Assembly (NCBI GenBank): GCA_013400155.1
Contig: VXBM01000023.1
Coordinates: 1,178,033-1,242,032 of the forward strand
Reading direction: 5' to 3'
From: Helopsaltes ochotensis
Taxonomy: Eukaryota; Chordata; Aves; Passeriformes; Locustellidae
DNA length: 64,000 nt
In this document: positions 13,523 to 24,802 of the stretch, piece after piece
How the letters are laid out: each line of letters begins with the position of its first letter
Numbering within the stretch: the stretch's first letter is position 1
Notes under the pieces: generated by a model
What the model was told of the DNA's origin: nothing
Databases searched by the model: none
The model's input: the letters and a program-made list of their open reading frames with translations, nothing else
Position numbers and translations under genes: made by a program

Positions 13523-14313
13523 GACAGCAGCATTTCATAATATTTAGGAGAGTATTTAACAGCACTGGGGCTGTGGAATGGGCTGATACTGCTTAGCAGA
13601 AGGTTTGTTATGGTGCTGGAGGGGAGGGTTGGCAGAGAACAGGCTCCTCTGCCCAGCTGGCAAGGGTGCTGGCTGCTGCAGAAGGGCTGTGTTCCCAAGG
13701 GAAGGAGAGCCCCGTTCCTCTAGCTTGTATCGTGGCTTTCTGGACAACAGGCTGAGCAACTGCTGTGCCAGGTTTTCTGAGCAGGCTAGAGGGAGACAAT
13801 TAAAATCCAAGGTACCACTTGCTTGACATGCACCAGTGATTGGCTCCCATTAGGTGTTGGATTTTAAGCCTTTCATGCCAGCTAATTGGTCCAATGCCTG
13901 CCCTAAGCGTGACCAGTGCCCCGGGCTTGAGCAGAAAGGGGAATGACTCATGAAACAGAGCTGTCAAACTGCAGGTCCTTGGCCTTGCTTTGAATGTGTT
14001 GCCCTTTCATTCCACTGTCTCCTTCCTCCTGGGTTGTGGCACAAGCTGTAGGAGGGAACTGAACTGTCTCTGTTAACAGTTAATTTTGCAGTTTTGACTC
14101 CTGTAGTAAAGCAAGCAAGCTGTGCTTTGTTGGTGTGCTGAGGAGATGGAACTCAGCTGGTCATCTGTTTGCTTCCATGGGTGGATGTGGTGCACAGCAC
14201 CAAGCAACAACCTGGTAGGAGAGGACTGCTGGCATAGCACCAGGGAAGAAGGCAGTTGGGGGCTGCCTTGCCTTGGTTGTAGGGAGAAAATGCTGGGAAG
14301 TGACCCTTGCGGA

Positions 14314-14333
14314 GGGAAGGGGGGTAGGGAGGG
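14314..14333 (+). other. G-quadruplex motif
   Basis: Four G-runs of 3, 6, 3 and 3, separated by AA, TA and A, satisfy the canonical G3+N1-7 rule. It lies on the sense strand of the MDGA1 intron. Confidence 0.8.
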
Positions 14334-14979
14334 ATAGTGCTCACAAGCTGTCACAAGGACTTAGGGAAACTGTTTTCTCCAATTAACATTTAAAGTTTTG
14401 TAGCATATATTGTGGAGTATGGCTTGGAAATGACTACTGGGAAAGTAATATGGGGTGTATATAGAAGCCAAGTGTGTCCCTGGGATGTACAGCATAGTTT
14501 GTGACAGGTCCCCAGAATAGCACCTTCTTGATGTTCCTGCTGTTGTGCAAGACGGATTCATGATGTTTCTCCTAGAAAGGGTATCAGGCTCTGTCTGGTT
14601 CAGGACTACAGCAAACAGCACCTGCTTCCTCCACCAGCCCTGCAGATGTGTATTCATGTGTTCCTTTTAATGTCTTGTATGGTGTATTTTTTTTCGGGAG
14701 GTGACCCCACTGGCAGGGTTATTTCCCCAGGAATATGAGAGGAAGTCTTCCTTGCAGACTCCACTCTCATCTACCTATTTATGTGCTTACCTGCCCACAT
14801 TTCTGAGGGTTTGGTTTGAATTGGAAAGGGCACTGCTCGACTCAAAGTCTCATCCAGTTCAGAATCTCATGCTGCACAACGTGTGTATGCACATGTGGGG
14901 CTGCATCTCCTCCTTTCCTGAGTCTGATGCCATGACACCAGAGTGATCAGCTCCCTCCAATGGCCCTTGCTCCTCACCC

Positions 14980-15568
14980 TGTGCCATAGTTTTTAACCCC
15001 AGCCAACAACTAAACACCACAAAGCCACTCACTCACTCCCACCGTGTAGGGAGGTGGAGAGAACTGGAAGAACAAAGAGGAAACTCATGGATTGAGTTAA
15101 AGGCAGTTTAATAGGGACAGTAAAAACCATGCATGCAAGCAAAGCAAAACAAGGAATTCATTCACTGCTTCCCATGGGCAGGCAGGTGCTCAGCCATCCC
15201 CAGGAAAGCAGGGCTTCCTTGTGCATAATGGTCCCTTGGGAAGGTAAAGCACAGCATTCCAAATGTCCCCAGTTTCTCCTTCTTTCCCCAGCTTTATATA
15301 CTGACCACGATGCTGTATGATGTGGAATGTCCCTTTGGTCAGTTGGGGTCAGCTGTCCTGGCTGTGTCCCCTCCTAGCTTCTTGTGCGCCCCCAGCCCCA
15401 TTGCTGGTGGTGGGGGATTGAGGATCAGGAAGGACCTTGATGCTGTGCACTGATCAGCAATGAAGAAAACATGCCTGTGTTATCAACACAGTTTTCAGCA
15501 CATACCCAAAACAGATCATACTAACTATTATGAAGATAATTAACTCTATCCCAGCCAAACCCAGCACA
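14980..15568 (-). mobile_element. Endogenous retroviral LTR (3' LTR, songbird ERVL-like)
   Basis: On the minus strand the element begins TGTGCTGGGTTTGGCTGGGA at 15568 and runs to about 14980. It has a TATA box TATATAAAG at 15292-15300 and an ATTAAA polyadenylation signal at 15107-15112, spaced as expected for U3-R-U5. The sequence closely resembles LTRs I recall from zebra finch and other passerine endogenous retroviruses of the ERVL type. A purine-rich tract directly precedes the 5' end of the LTR at 15569-15585 in element orientation, so this is the 3' LTR with internal sequence attached rather than a solo LTR. The left boundary is approximate. Confidence 0.75.
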
Positions 15569-16230
15569 TTCTTCATCCCTTAAAGATATTGTTTGTCAGG
15601 CTCAGGTCCCATACTATCCAATGCACCCCCCTTCGTACCCTTTGGTATAATTCTCAGTTACCATTCCCATAGCTGATGGACCAGCCCCATGAAAGGTATG
15701 CAGAATGTCCACAAATGTCTACAAAATGTCCATTGATTTCATTCAGTGCATGACTTCTGGCTCCATCTGTTACGGTGGTCACTTGGGACAGGAGGTGTGC
15801 TGGACACCAAAGCCAGTTTGGGTTATGGCAATCCTTCATTTGCACTGCTCCTTGAAAGGCTTGTCTTCCACTGGTTCAGGTGGTTCCTGCTATAGTAATT
15901 CCTCTAACATGCAGCTAGAATCATGTTACCTTTAAATCGTTGTAACCCATTGTATTTCCATTAGAATCTCCATCAGAGCTTTTGGTTCCTGCTGGGAGGC
16001 TTCCTGCTTCTTCACCAGCCTTGTATCTGCATGATTTAGTTATGGAAGGGATTGTGGGCATGGAGGGGAAAAAAAGGTTGAGAAATGTAATCCAAAGAAA
16101 CTTAAGGCAATTCTTACAGGATGAAACTCACTCTTTACAGCACATCTGTTCTTGTCTTAGATACAGAGCACTAACTATTCTCCTATCTTTCAACAAAGTA
16201 TCATCCCCCTGGTGAGCAGAGACTTGCTTT
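15569..16230 (-). mobile_element. Internal 3' portion of the same endogenous retrovirus
   Basis: Sequence adjoining the LTR on its internal side starts with a polypurine tract on the minus strand (AGGGATGAAGAA just before the LTR). It continues with text I associate with internal parts of passerine ERVs. No long retroviral reading frame survives: frames on the minus strand are under 70 codons. The far end is uncertain, and no 5' LTR was seen further right, so the element is truncated. Confidence 0.5.
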
Positions 16231-18749
16231 TCCCCAGGCAGGTGTGATGCTGCTCCCTGTTGTTCTCTCTCTGAGACTAACCTTAATTCTCTCCAAACAA
16301 CTGAAGCAGGCTATTCCTTTTTCCCCCCTACTCTTCACCAAAACTACCCACTCACATTCCAGCCCCATTTGGACTTGGCAGCCAGCAGCATTAGGCAGGA
16401 AAGTATTGGAAGGAAAGCAGCATGTATGCCTTCAGCCAGATGAACCTGAAATTTCTACTTGTCATGGTGCCCTGAGAAATCTGTTTACACACCTGGCTGG
16501 TTCCAGTGGCCTCCTGAGGCGAGTCCTTCCCAGAGCACTCACGGACCCCAGGAGAATTAACAGCTTAGAATGGGGCTGTGTCTGAGCTAAAAGTGTCCGC
16601 TATTTCCCACCCTCCTCAACCCCTGACATCAGCCATCCCTAGAGCTACTGAAAATGTGCCTTCCCTAGGTCTCTAACTCACACTTTTTATGAAGGAACTG
16701 CTGTCATGGTATCTGCCCAGCAGCACCACTGCCGTGGTTGCATAGGTGAGGGCACTCTAAGCTTTAGCCATTAGCTGCCAGGTTGTTTTTTTCACCCCTT
16801 CTTTTTTTCAGCTGCATGAAATAGAACATGGGACATAGCAGAAAATATCTGGTTTGGGAGAAGATGGAAGCATTTCCCTGTGCTTTGGTAGCATCAGAGG
16901 GCAGTGAATGGTGAACTGCGGTCTTACTCTCTGTGTTGCTGTGACTGTCCAGCATTGCACTAGTCTTTTGGCTTGCTTGGTTACCTAGAGATCAAAAAAA
17001 TACAGAGATCCCCCAATGCATTTATGTTCCGTTCTAGGCTTTATTTTTAATAACTACAGAAGGATTTTCATGTCTGATGTGAGATCATATTTAATGTTCC
17101 TCTTTCTCCTGCCCTATTCAAGTGGTGTTTGGTACTGCAAAACAGATCATTAAACTCTGTCTGGGCTCTGCCCCCACATGGATGCATTTCTGTGGCAAGT
17201 GGGCTGATTTGGGTGAGACAGATCATGAAACAGTCTACAAGTGTTTAATTTTTCAAGGAAGAAGGGAGCTTGGAAAGGGAGAAGTGATAAAGGTGGACGG
17301 GCAAGGATCAGCCTCCGGTTTGAAGATTGTGGCTCAAGTGATGAATAGGAGTCGATCATAGGTTGCATGTAGTGCATGTAGTGTGAAACCCATTGTTGAA
17401 GAAGTTGTGTGGGAGACCTTATGCTTTCCCTGATGAAGGATCCAGGCTGGTGTAATGAGTGTTATTAGGTTACTCGGAGGACAGTGCTAGTGTTTGCTGT
17501 GGGGCATGGCAATCCCAGCAAGTTCTCGTGGCTGGGCTGATCATGTGTCTAGCTAAGGTAGCTCCTGCATCTCCAGCTGCCCTTTCCCCTTGTGTCCTTC
17601 CTCCCTGCCCCTGGGTGTTTCAGACAGTGCAGCCCTTCCGGGCAGGCAACATGGCCTACAGAGCTGTGGGGATGAGAGACAGGGCTCAAGGAGAGTGGGG
17701 GGCTCCGTGTATTTGGGAAGTTTGGAAGTGAAAGACCTACAGCCATGTGGGCTGCTGCAAGGCTTTGCTGGAAGCCTCCTGTGGGAATCAGGCATTTGCA
17801 CCAAGAGTACTGGCTTCTGCCTCAAGGCAGTGCTTTACTGCTTAAATGCCACCACTGCCCAGGAGGTGACTAGCAGGCACTATTTTAATAAACTCCAAGA
17901 AGGCTTTCTGTCTCAGTCTGCTGCTGCCTGCTCATCACTTCTCTCCATTGTGTTATTCCTCAGGGGCTGGATTTCTCCAGCAGCAAATCAGCTTGCTGAT
18001 GAGTGGAGTAGCCCCCCCCATCTTGTAGCACCTCTTTTTCTAGGCCCTTGGGGTGTTGTGGGGTGTGAGCTGTCGCAGTGAGCGTTACCATAGGAATGCA
18101 CCAGGCAGCCTTTGCTAACCTGTGTTGGATACCAAACAGAAAACAGACCCTGAGGGCCCTGCTGTTTCCTATACTGTGATTCCCTTTGTGGAAGGCTGGT
18201 AATCATGTGACTGGGCGGTTGGACTGGAAATTGCAGGGATGAGATCCGAAGTGGCTGTTCACACTGTTTGTTGCTGAAGACTGCCATAGCTATGAGAGCA
18301 AATGTATACAGTGAACTCCTGGACTGAACAGCTGAGTCTCTGAATGTCCCCATCACAATCCTTAATCTCTCAGTGCCCAGTTCCCTTACTTGTGCAGCTG
18401 CTGACCAGCCTACCAGGGGGGCACAAGCATCTGTCCCTTTTCAGATGAGAGGCCTCTACAAGGCTGAGAGGAAAGGCAGTGATCTGAATCCCTCCAGTCT
18501 AAGCACTTGCCCTCCAGAGAGGAGAGGTGACCTATCTATTTCCCCTTTTTTTCCTACTTCCCATTCTGCAGGTATGATGCAGGCTCCCACGAGGTGCCAC
18601 AGTACCTCTTTCAGCTGTCTGCCTTTGGATAGGAGCAGTAGGTCAGGAGCAGGATTTTCTCCCTGGAAGATTTTCTCCCTGCATCCACTCTTGTCTCAGT
18701 AGACCACCATCACTATGGCCAAGAGCCAACAAAATAATGCAAAATTACG

Positions 18750-18783
18750 CAGTTTGTGACCAGTGTCACAGTTTGTGACCAGC
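18750..18783 (+). repeat. 19-bp tandem duplication
   Basis: cagtttgtgaccagtgtca at 18750-18768 is followed directly by a second copy that matches over its first 14 bases. Confidence 0.8.
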
Positions 18784-19497
18784 TGAACAGTGTCATTTCT
18801 GTGCAGCAGGAACAATGTTATACAAGGTCCGCAGGGTCCCCTGGGGTGGAGTTACTGCACTTGGGATGCTGAACTGAGTGCAGTGAACACTCCCTGGGTG
18901 CACCTAAGGGAGGAGGAGAGCAGAGGCTGTGTTCTGTGTGGGAACAGGGATTGCAAGCCAAAGTCTTGCTTGAACACTTTTAATTCGTCTTTAGGGCTCC
19001 AGGACAGCCTTTAGGTGTGGAACAGGCATTGCCATGGGATTGCACTGCTGAGTGAGCCCTGCTGAACTCCCAGGCTGTTGGTCAGTGTGGCTCCAGTTTC
19101 AGCTCCCCACTGCTGCTGTGGGGATGCCTCCTGCTCTTCCAGCATGTTGAGTCTTTCCATGCCACGGAAAAGAGTATTTCGGGAGAAAAAGTGTAGATGC
19201 TCGTCTTCGTGCCTCAGGTTTTTTTCCTCTCTCTCTCAAACTCCCTCAGCTGCCAAGCACCCGCTGGCTCCAGCAGCAGCCTCTTGCCTTTGACTCGTGC
19301 TCAGAAGCTCAGCGAGGGGAGTGCGAAGAGAACACAAAGGGGAGCAAAGCCAGGGAGTCTTCCCATTTCCCAAGAGTACTTTGATTGAGGTGCCAGGATC
19401 AACTAGTGAAGCGTATCTCTAGGACCTTTTGTTGCCCCTGTCAGGCACTTCACAGCCCTCAGTGTGACACCAACTAAGCTGCCAAGCCGCGTCTCAG

Positions 19498-19510
19498 CAG
19501 GTGACAGCTG
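19498..19510 (+). promoter_or_regulatory. Paired E-boxes CAGGTG and CAGCTG
   Basis: Two CANNTG motifs, CAGGTG (19498-19503) and CAGCTG (19505-19510), are separated by a single base. Such pairs can bind bHLH factors including proneural ones. Function here is inference from the motif only. Confidence 0.3.
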
Positions 19511-22500
19511 CTCCTGCTGCCTTGCTCCCTCTTTCCGTCTGGTAACGGGATCTCCTTAAACACATCGGTGCATTTGCACTGTGATGAGCAAAGCTTGCAG
19601 AGTAAAGTCAAACAGCTTGATGTGAAGCTTGGGCTCAGCTCTTAGATGGAAATTGTAGCTCTGTGTACACATAATGCCTTTTGCATTTTGCCCAGGAGCA
19701 GTACAGTAGCGATAAAAATATCCCTTAGGTAGCAATTCTCCTGACATTAGTCCCTAACCTGCCTGGAAACATCCTGATCTGCAATGCTTCTGGCCCAAGG
19801 TAATTTAGCAGAAACTGTGATTGCATTGAGCTCCAAGCACATCCGAGCTTTGCTCAGTGAAGCAGTGTTTGTGGAATCTCAGACTTCATTATCTTGGGGT
19901 TTGCTGGATTTTTATCTGAAGTTATGTGGGCTGGAAATCTTGCAGGCCCGGGCAAGTGGGATCACAAAATCAATTCGTCTGTCTATTAAATAGGTGTAAT
20001 TCCCATCAACTGCAGTGAAAGTTACCACTTTGCAGCAGAAGGTGGAATTCTATCCATGCATATTTGACACAGAAAACCCATCATTGGCTTCCACTGGACC
20101 TTTTTCCAAGGTCAGTGCACTTTCTAAGTATCTGTGATCAGTGTTTCACTCAGTCTATAGTGGACAGTGTCTCCCACCACCCTGCTTTACCATTAAGTAT
20201 GATGGGATGGAGACCAAAGGCTACTACCAATTCGTTTTTTCCCTTTGTTTGTACATGGGTTTTAAGTGTTAAGTGTTTTAGTTTCTGACAGTTTTCATTC
20301 TGTGAAGGCTTGGAGTTTTTCTTTTTTTTTTCTGTATTTTATTAAGCATTAAAAGTGTTAAAATTAGTTCCTCCTAGCAGACCATGCTATCCCCCCAAGC
20401 TAGCTCCAATCCCACTTCCTCTGTCTTTTACTTCAGAAAAGAACAGCAATGTTATCAAACCTGTGTGATTGGTGCTGAACAGCAGAGATGGTGTTGGTGA
20501 ACCACCTGTCCCCTTGTAATCCTTCAAGTAGAGGACTAACCTTCAAGCCCACGTTGGCATGGCGCTTGCACTGTGTGCACTATTATAATACATCCACTTA
20601 TTTCCATGGGCTTAAACACTGGTGCTGGGTTATCTGGGTGTGGACACCTTGCTGTAGTAAAGCATGGGCATGAATCTCATTGCAGATCAATCAGTCTAAA
20701 TGCTCAATCAGCCCAGCATTGGCTCTGTCCTTGCTATTTAAGAGTGGGAACAAGGCTGACGTTAAGGAGTGGCTGAAACAGGCACTTGGCTAAGACAGGT
20801 GGGGATGATGAGGGCTGTGGCCTTCGTGCTCACTTCATGCCTGTCAAAGCTCTCAAACTTAGGGCTGGGAGTAACTGCTGTGGGAAAAACCCTCTCTTCA
20901 GAGGAATGGGAGAAGTGGGCTTTGCTTTCCAGGGTTGTCTTTGCTCTCCAGCTTGTTCCTGCCATGTCTGCAACAGAAATAGCTGAGGCTTAGACTTTGT
21001 CAGAGCTGAATTTCTGGGTAGGCTGAAGCAGAAGGGGACCAGCCTTGTCTTTACTTGTTCACAGATACTTGTAAGGTTGGAGGTGGAAAAGGAGCAGTCT
21101 GGCACTGCTGACAGCTTTTTCCAAGCACTGTTTTAGCCATGACCTGTCCCATATGTGGACTTCATGTGAGCTGCAGGCAGCTGTGCAGTGTTTCAGTTCT
21201 GTGTGGGAGTCTGGCTGTTCTTTAAAACAGACTGGGTTTGGTTTGGCTGCTTCTCACAATTTGTAAAATACCAGGGAGGCTTCAAAGTAGCCATGTGCCA
21301 GAGCTAATGAGAGTGAAATCTTTCCTGCCTTGATAATGCACACTTTTCTGGTCTCATCTGACTGTACTTCAGGACTGCTAAGACCTGTACCAATGTTGCT
21401 TTGGGGATTCAGGGTTTGAGTGAGCCTTTTGCCACCAAGACCTTCAGCTGGGGCACAGCCCTGGGGCAATGCCACTGTCCTGTGCCATGGACCCAGAGCT
21501 GTGCAGCTGGCCATAGGAAACCTGCTGTTCTTCCATGGGTGCTTTGTGAAAAGTCTTCAGGTGACAGGGAATATTCTGAAAAGAGTTTCGCTGCAGTTGG
21601 TTGTTAGTGTGTATTTCCTTTATTGAAGATTTTCTGGAGGATTTTAAAAGTAGTGAAGTTCAAGGATTGAAAATCTGCATATTCCCAAAGCTGAGGTCCT
21701 CTGTGCATTTTGAGACATTGTGTCCTGTCTAGTGTAGTGTCACGGTGTAATTGACAGCTGTGTCGGTATAAAGCCAGTGCATTTTTCCTTACCTCAGAGC
21801 TGCTTCTTAGAGAGCATTGTTATTGTGAACAAAATCAAATGCATTCCTGTACCACTCTGGAAGGGAATGGAACACCAAGTTGCAATTTGTTTGTGTTTGT
21901 GAAAGACGAGAATCACTTTTTTTTTCTATTTCCCATGAGTCATGGCCAAATTCCAACTTAGGTTATTATATTCTGTTCCCTAATTCCCTCTGAAGCTTCA
22001 AATCAGTTTAGATTGCTTTTCCCTTTCTAGCCTGAGCAATTAGATAATGTTTCTGAGCCCTGTTAACCATCTGTGTTCCACCTGAGAAGAAGCTGTGTTC
22101 TGTTTCTCGTGAAAGCAGCCCCTCTTCCCCAACCTGTGTACATATGAAGTCTTTTTGATATGGCAGATGATAGCAAAATGTGAGGCAAAGTGACCACTTC
22201 TCACAGCTGGAGCGTCTGGCATCTCCACTCTGCTCAGGCCAAGCTTCAGGAGGTGCTGAATTCCCTCACGGTCCTACAGTGTGCACCGGCTGCCCGGGGT
22301 GGTTTTGATCAGAGTAACAGGCTCTGTAGCAGTGCTGATGGGAAAGGAGGGGGTGCTGTGTTTCAGGGGTGGAAACAGCATTTGGGGTAACAGGCTGCAG
22401 AGGAGACTAAAGGCAGTATGGAAGGGGAGTGCAGTGCTCATGACATGGGGAATTGTGAGCTGCAGTATGGGGAGGGGGAGATGCTTGAGGCAGTTCTTCC

Positions 22501-23642
22501 TAATGGCTCCACACTGCATATATGCATCTAATTTTCCTCATTGCACTTTCCAGCAGAGCAGCTGGTGATGCTAATCCTTTGCCCTTATTGCTCATGTATA
22601 GCAAGGATTAGCAGAGCTTCCTGCAACAAAGCACACCCCCTCCAACTTCTCCCCTGTAAAACCAAAGATGGTGAAGGGGCATTTGGCTTGACCCTTTGCA
22701 CAGGGCAGGGAGAGGATGTGGGTTACACTGCTCTGTAGTGCCACATGTTTGGTATTCCTTTTGAGTCTCAAGTGAGTCAGTGTAAGTGGCTTCTCAGGAG
22801 TTAAAAGTGAGTAATGAGTGAAGTCTCACAGGTGAAGAGGGGGATTTGTTTAGTTTCTCATGCTTCCACCCCATGGACTCTGGAGTGGCTGTTGTCTTTC
22901 TTGCTGGGGTGCAGTTTGCTTCCCATCATCACTTGAAGCCCTCTAAAGAGAAATGATTGTGTCTTGCTCGCTGTGGTGGTGTATCAGAGCTACCAAGGTT
23001 ATTGATAATCACAACTATTACTCTAATACCTGATTTGAGCTCAGATCCCCTTGCTGTGTGCTTTCAAGTGATAAAAAGAAAAGATATCAGGCCTCCCGAT
23101 AGACAGGTGCTTTGAGTGCTGTTGTTCCAGCCTTTCATAACCCTCTCTCTGTAGGGACAACTGGGGCTGAATGCCAAAACAAGTTCCTGATGCAAACGTG
23201 AAAGCAGCTGTGGAGATGCGTCTCTGGGGACATTTTAAACCTTGGTCAAGCTCATCACTGTGGAGTGGCCTGTAGGGAAGGCTTGCAGATGACCTGGCAG
23301 TACTGTGGGACTCTGTGTGAAATATGTGGGGTTCCTTGAATTCTTTCTGTAGCTTCTCTGAATTTTACTGTTGGCCCATTTGCCTGTGGAAAGTGTTGGC
23401 ATATCTGTATGCACATATTCGGGGGAAAACCAGTATTGCTTTTATCCCTTTGGCATTAACCAAAGAGAATTGGCACCAGAAGAAACCATGTGGGCAAATG
23501 CAGTAAATAAGAGTGAAGCCTGATGAACAGTTGCACGAAAAAAATCTGCAGTGCTTGGACATCCTGTTGATTTTGGAGTCTGCCAGGGAGCTACTGTTGC
23601 AAGCTGTGTGTAAAGGCAGGATAGCCCAAATCACTTTATAGC

Positions 23643-23686
23643 GTATATAAATAGTACATGTGCTGTATATAAATAGTACCTATACT
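23643..23686 (+). repeat. 22-bp tandem duplication
   Basis: gtatataaatagtacatgtg plus ct at 23643-23664 is followed directly by a second copy (23665-23686) with a few changes. Each copy contains TATATAAA. Confidence 0.85.
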
Positions 23687-24524
23687 GTCCCAAATACAAG
23701 GATGTGTGATGTGAACTCAGTCACGTGAAGTATCTGGAGGGCTGTTTGCATGTATGGAGACACTGGGAGGGAGGGAGGTGCTCTGGCTGCATCTGCTTGT
23801 GCTGGGGAGAAGGCTGGTACTCAAGCAGTTAAAGCAATTGCCAGCAAACTTTCCCTCTCTGGTGGTAATTGTTCTTCAAGACACTTTCCAAACGCTTCTC
23901 CATCTTTGTGCACTTGGAAGTAGCTGTACTGCAGAACACTTCAGCAGCCACATTTCTCATGCTGAAGAAATTTGAAGCTGGTATGTGGTTTTGCAGAGCC
24001 ACTGAGCTGGTGGCTCTCAATGCACAGGACTGGTAGCTGCCCGTGCTGCAGGGGACTTGAATCCTGCACAGCCTCAGGAGTGAAATTTCTCTACACCTAT
24101 GAACTAGTGACTGGAGACCAGAACTGCGGGTTTACAGCTTGCTGTCTTGGTCTCCGAGCATATCTCACCTGTTTACTGTCTACCTCAGGCAGCAGTTCCT
24201 ATGTAAAAGTTGTGGGGTCAGAGCTGTGCTGCTTTAGCTTGTTTGGTATTTCTCACTGCATTGAAAGTGTTTCTGAGATGCTGAAGAGTTCTGGTTACCC
24301 AAAATCAGCCTTAATTGAATGCATGATTATCACCAGAGGCAAGAAAATACTTGGCAGTGTCTTGGAGACAGATGATATTGGGCTTAATTAATGGAGAGCA
24401 GTCTGTCCCCACATACATCTGTCTCTGCTTCCTCATCCTTCCTATCAGTATCAGCTTAGGTTTGTTGTTAATTATTTTTTTAAGTGTTGCACAGAACAGT
24501 AAAACCCACATCAGATTACTGAGG

Positions 24525-24640
24525 ATATTAATCCTTCACACTTCTGTAGCACGTTACATTTCATCCCATAACAGAGGTTTGCCTTACAAACATTAATTAC
24601 TAAGCTTCATAACCCCCCTGTGAGGATGGTAATAACCACA
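24525..24640 (-). repeat. Ancient MIR-type SINE 3' region
   Basis: Segments cttctgtagcacgttacatt, ttacaaacattaatta, aagcttcataac and cccctgtgagga appear in the order of the reverse complement of the amniote MIR 3' end. The copy lies on the minus strand and is highly diverged. Confidence 0.55.
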
Positions 24641-24642
24641 GT

Positions 24643-24802
24643 AAGACTTAGCATTTATATGATTTTTGCATCTTCAAAAAGTTGTATAAACACTTAAAAG
24701 CTTTAAAGTACCCTGCATGGCATGGCAGTGCAGTTATTCAAATAACATGTAGTGAGATAAAGATGCACCAAAGAGGGGAGAACCTGCTTGCCCAAGGCAA
24801 TT
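24643..24802 (-). repeat. Second, adjoining MIR-type SINE fragment
   Basis: A further copy of the same layout follows directly: gcatttatatgatttttgca, tcttcaaaaagttgtataaa, a diverged centre, then cttgcccaaggcaa. It has the same orientation as the preceding fragment, suggesting tandem insertion of the same family. Confidence 0.45.

Noticed and set aside
17590..18081. Plus-strand 163-codon open frame
   Set aside because: Translation is low-information with no domain; the GC-richer local composition explains its length.
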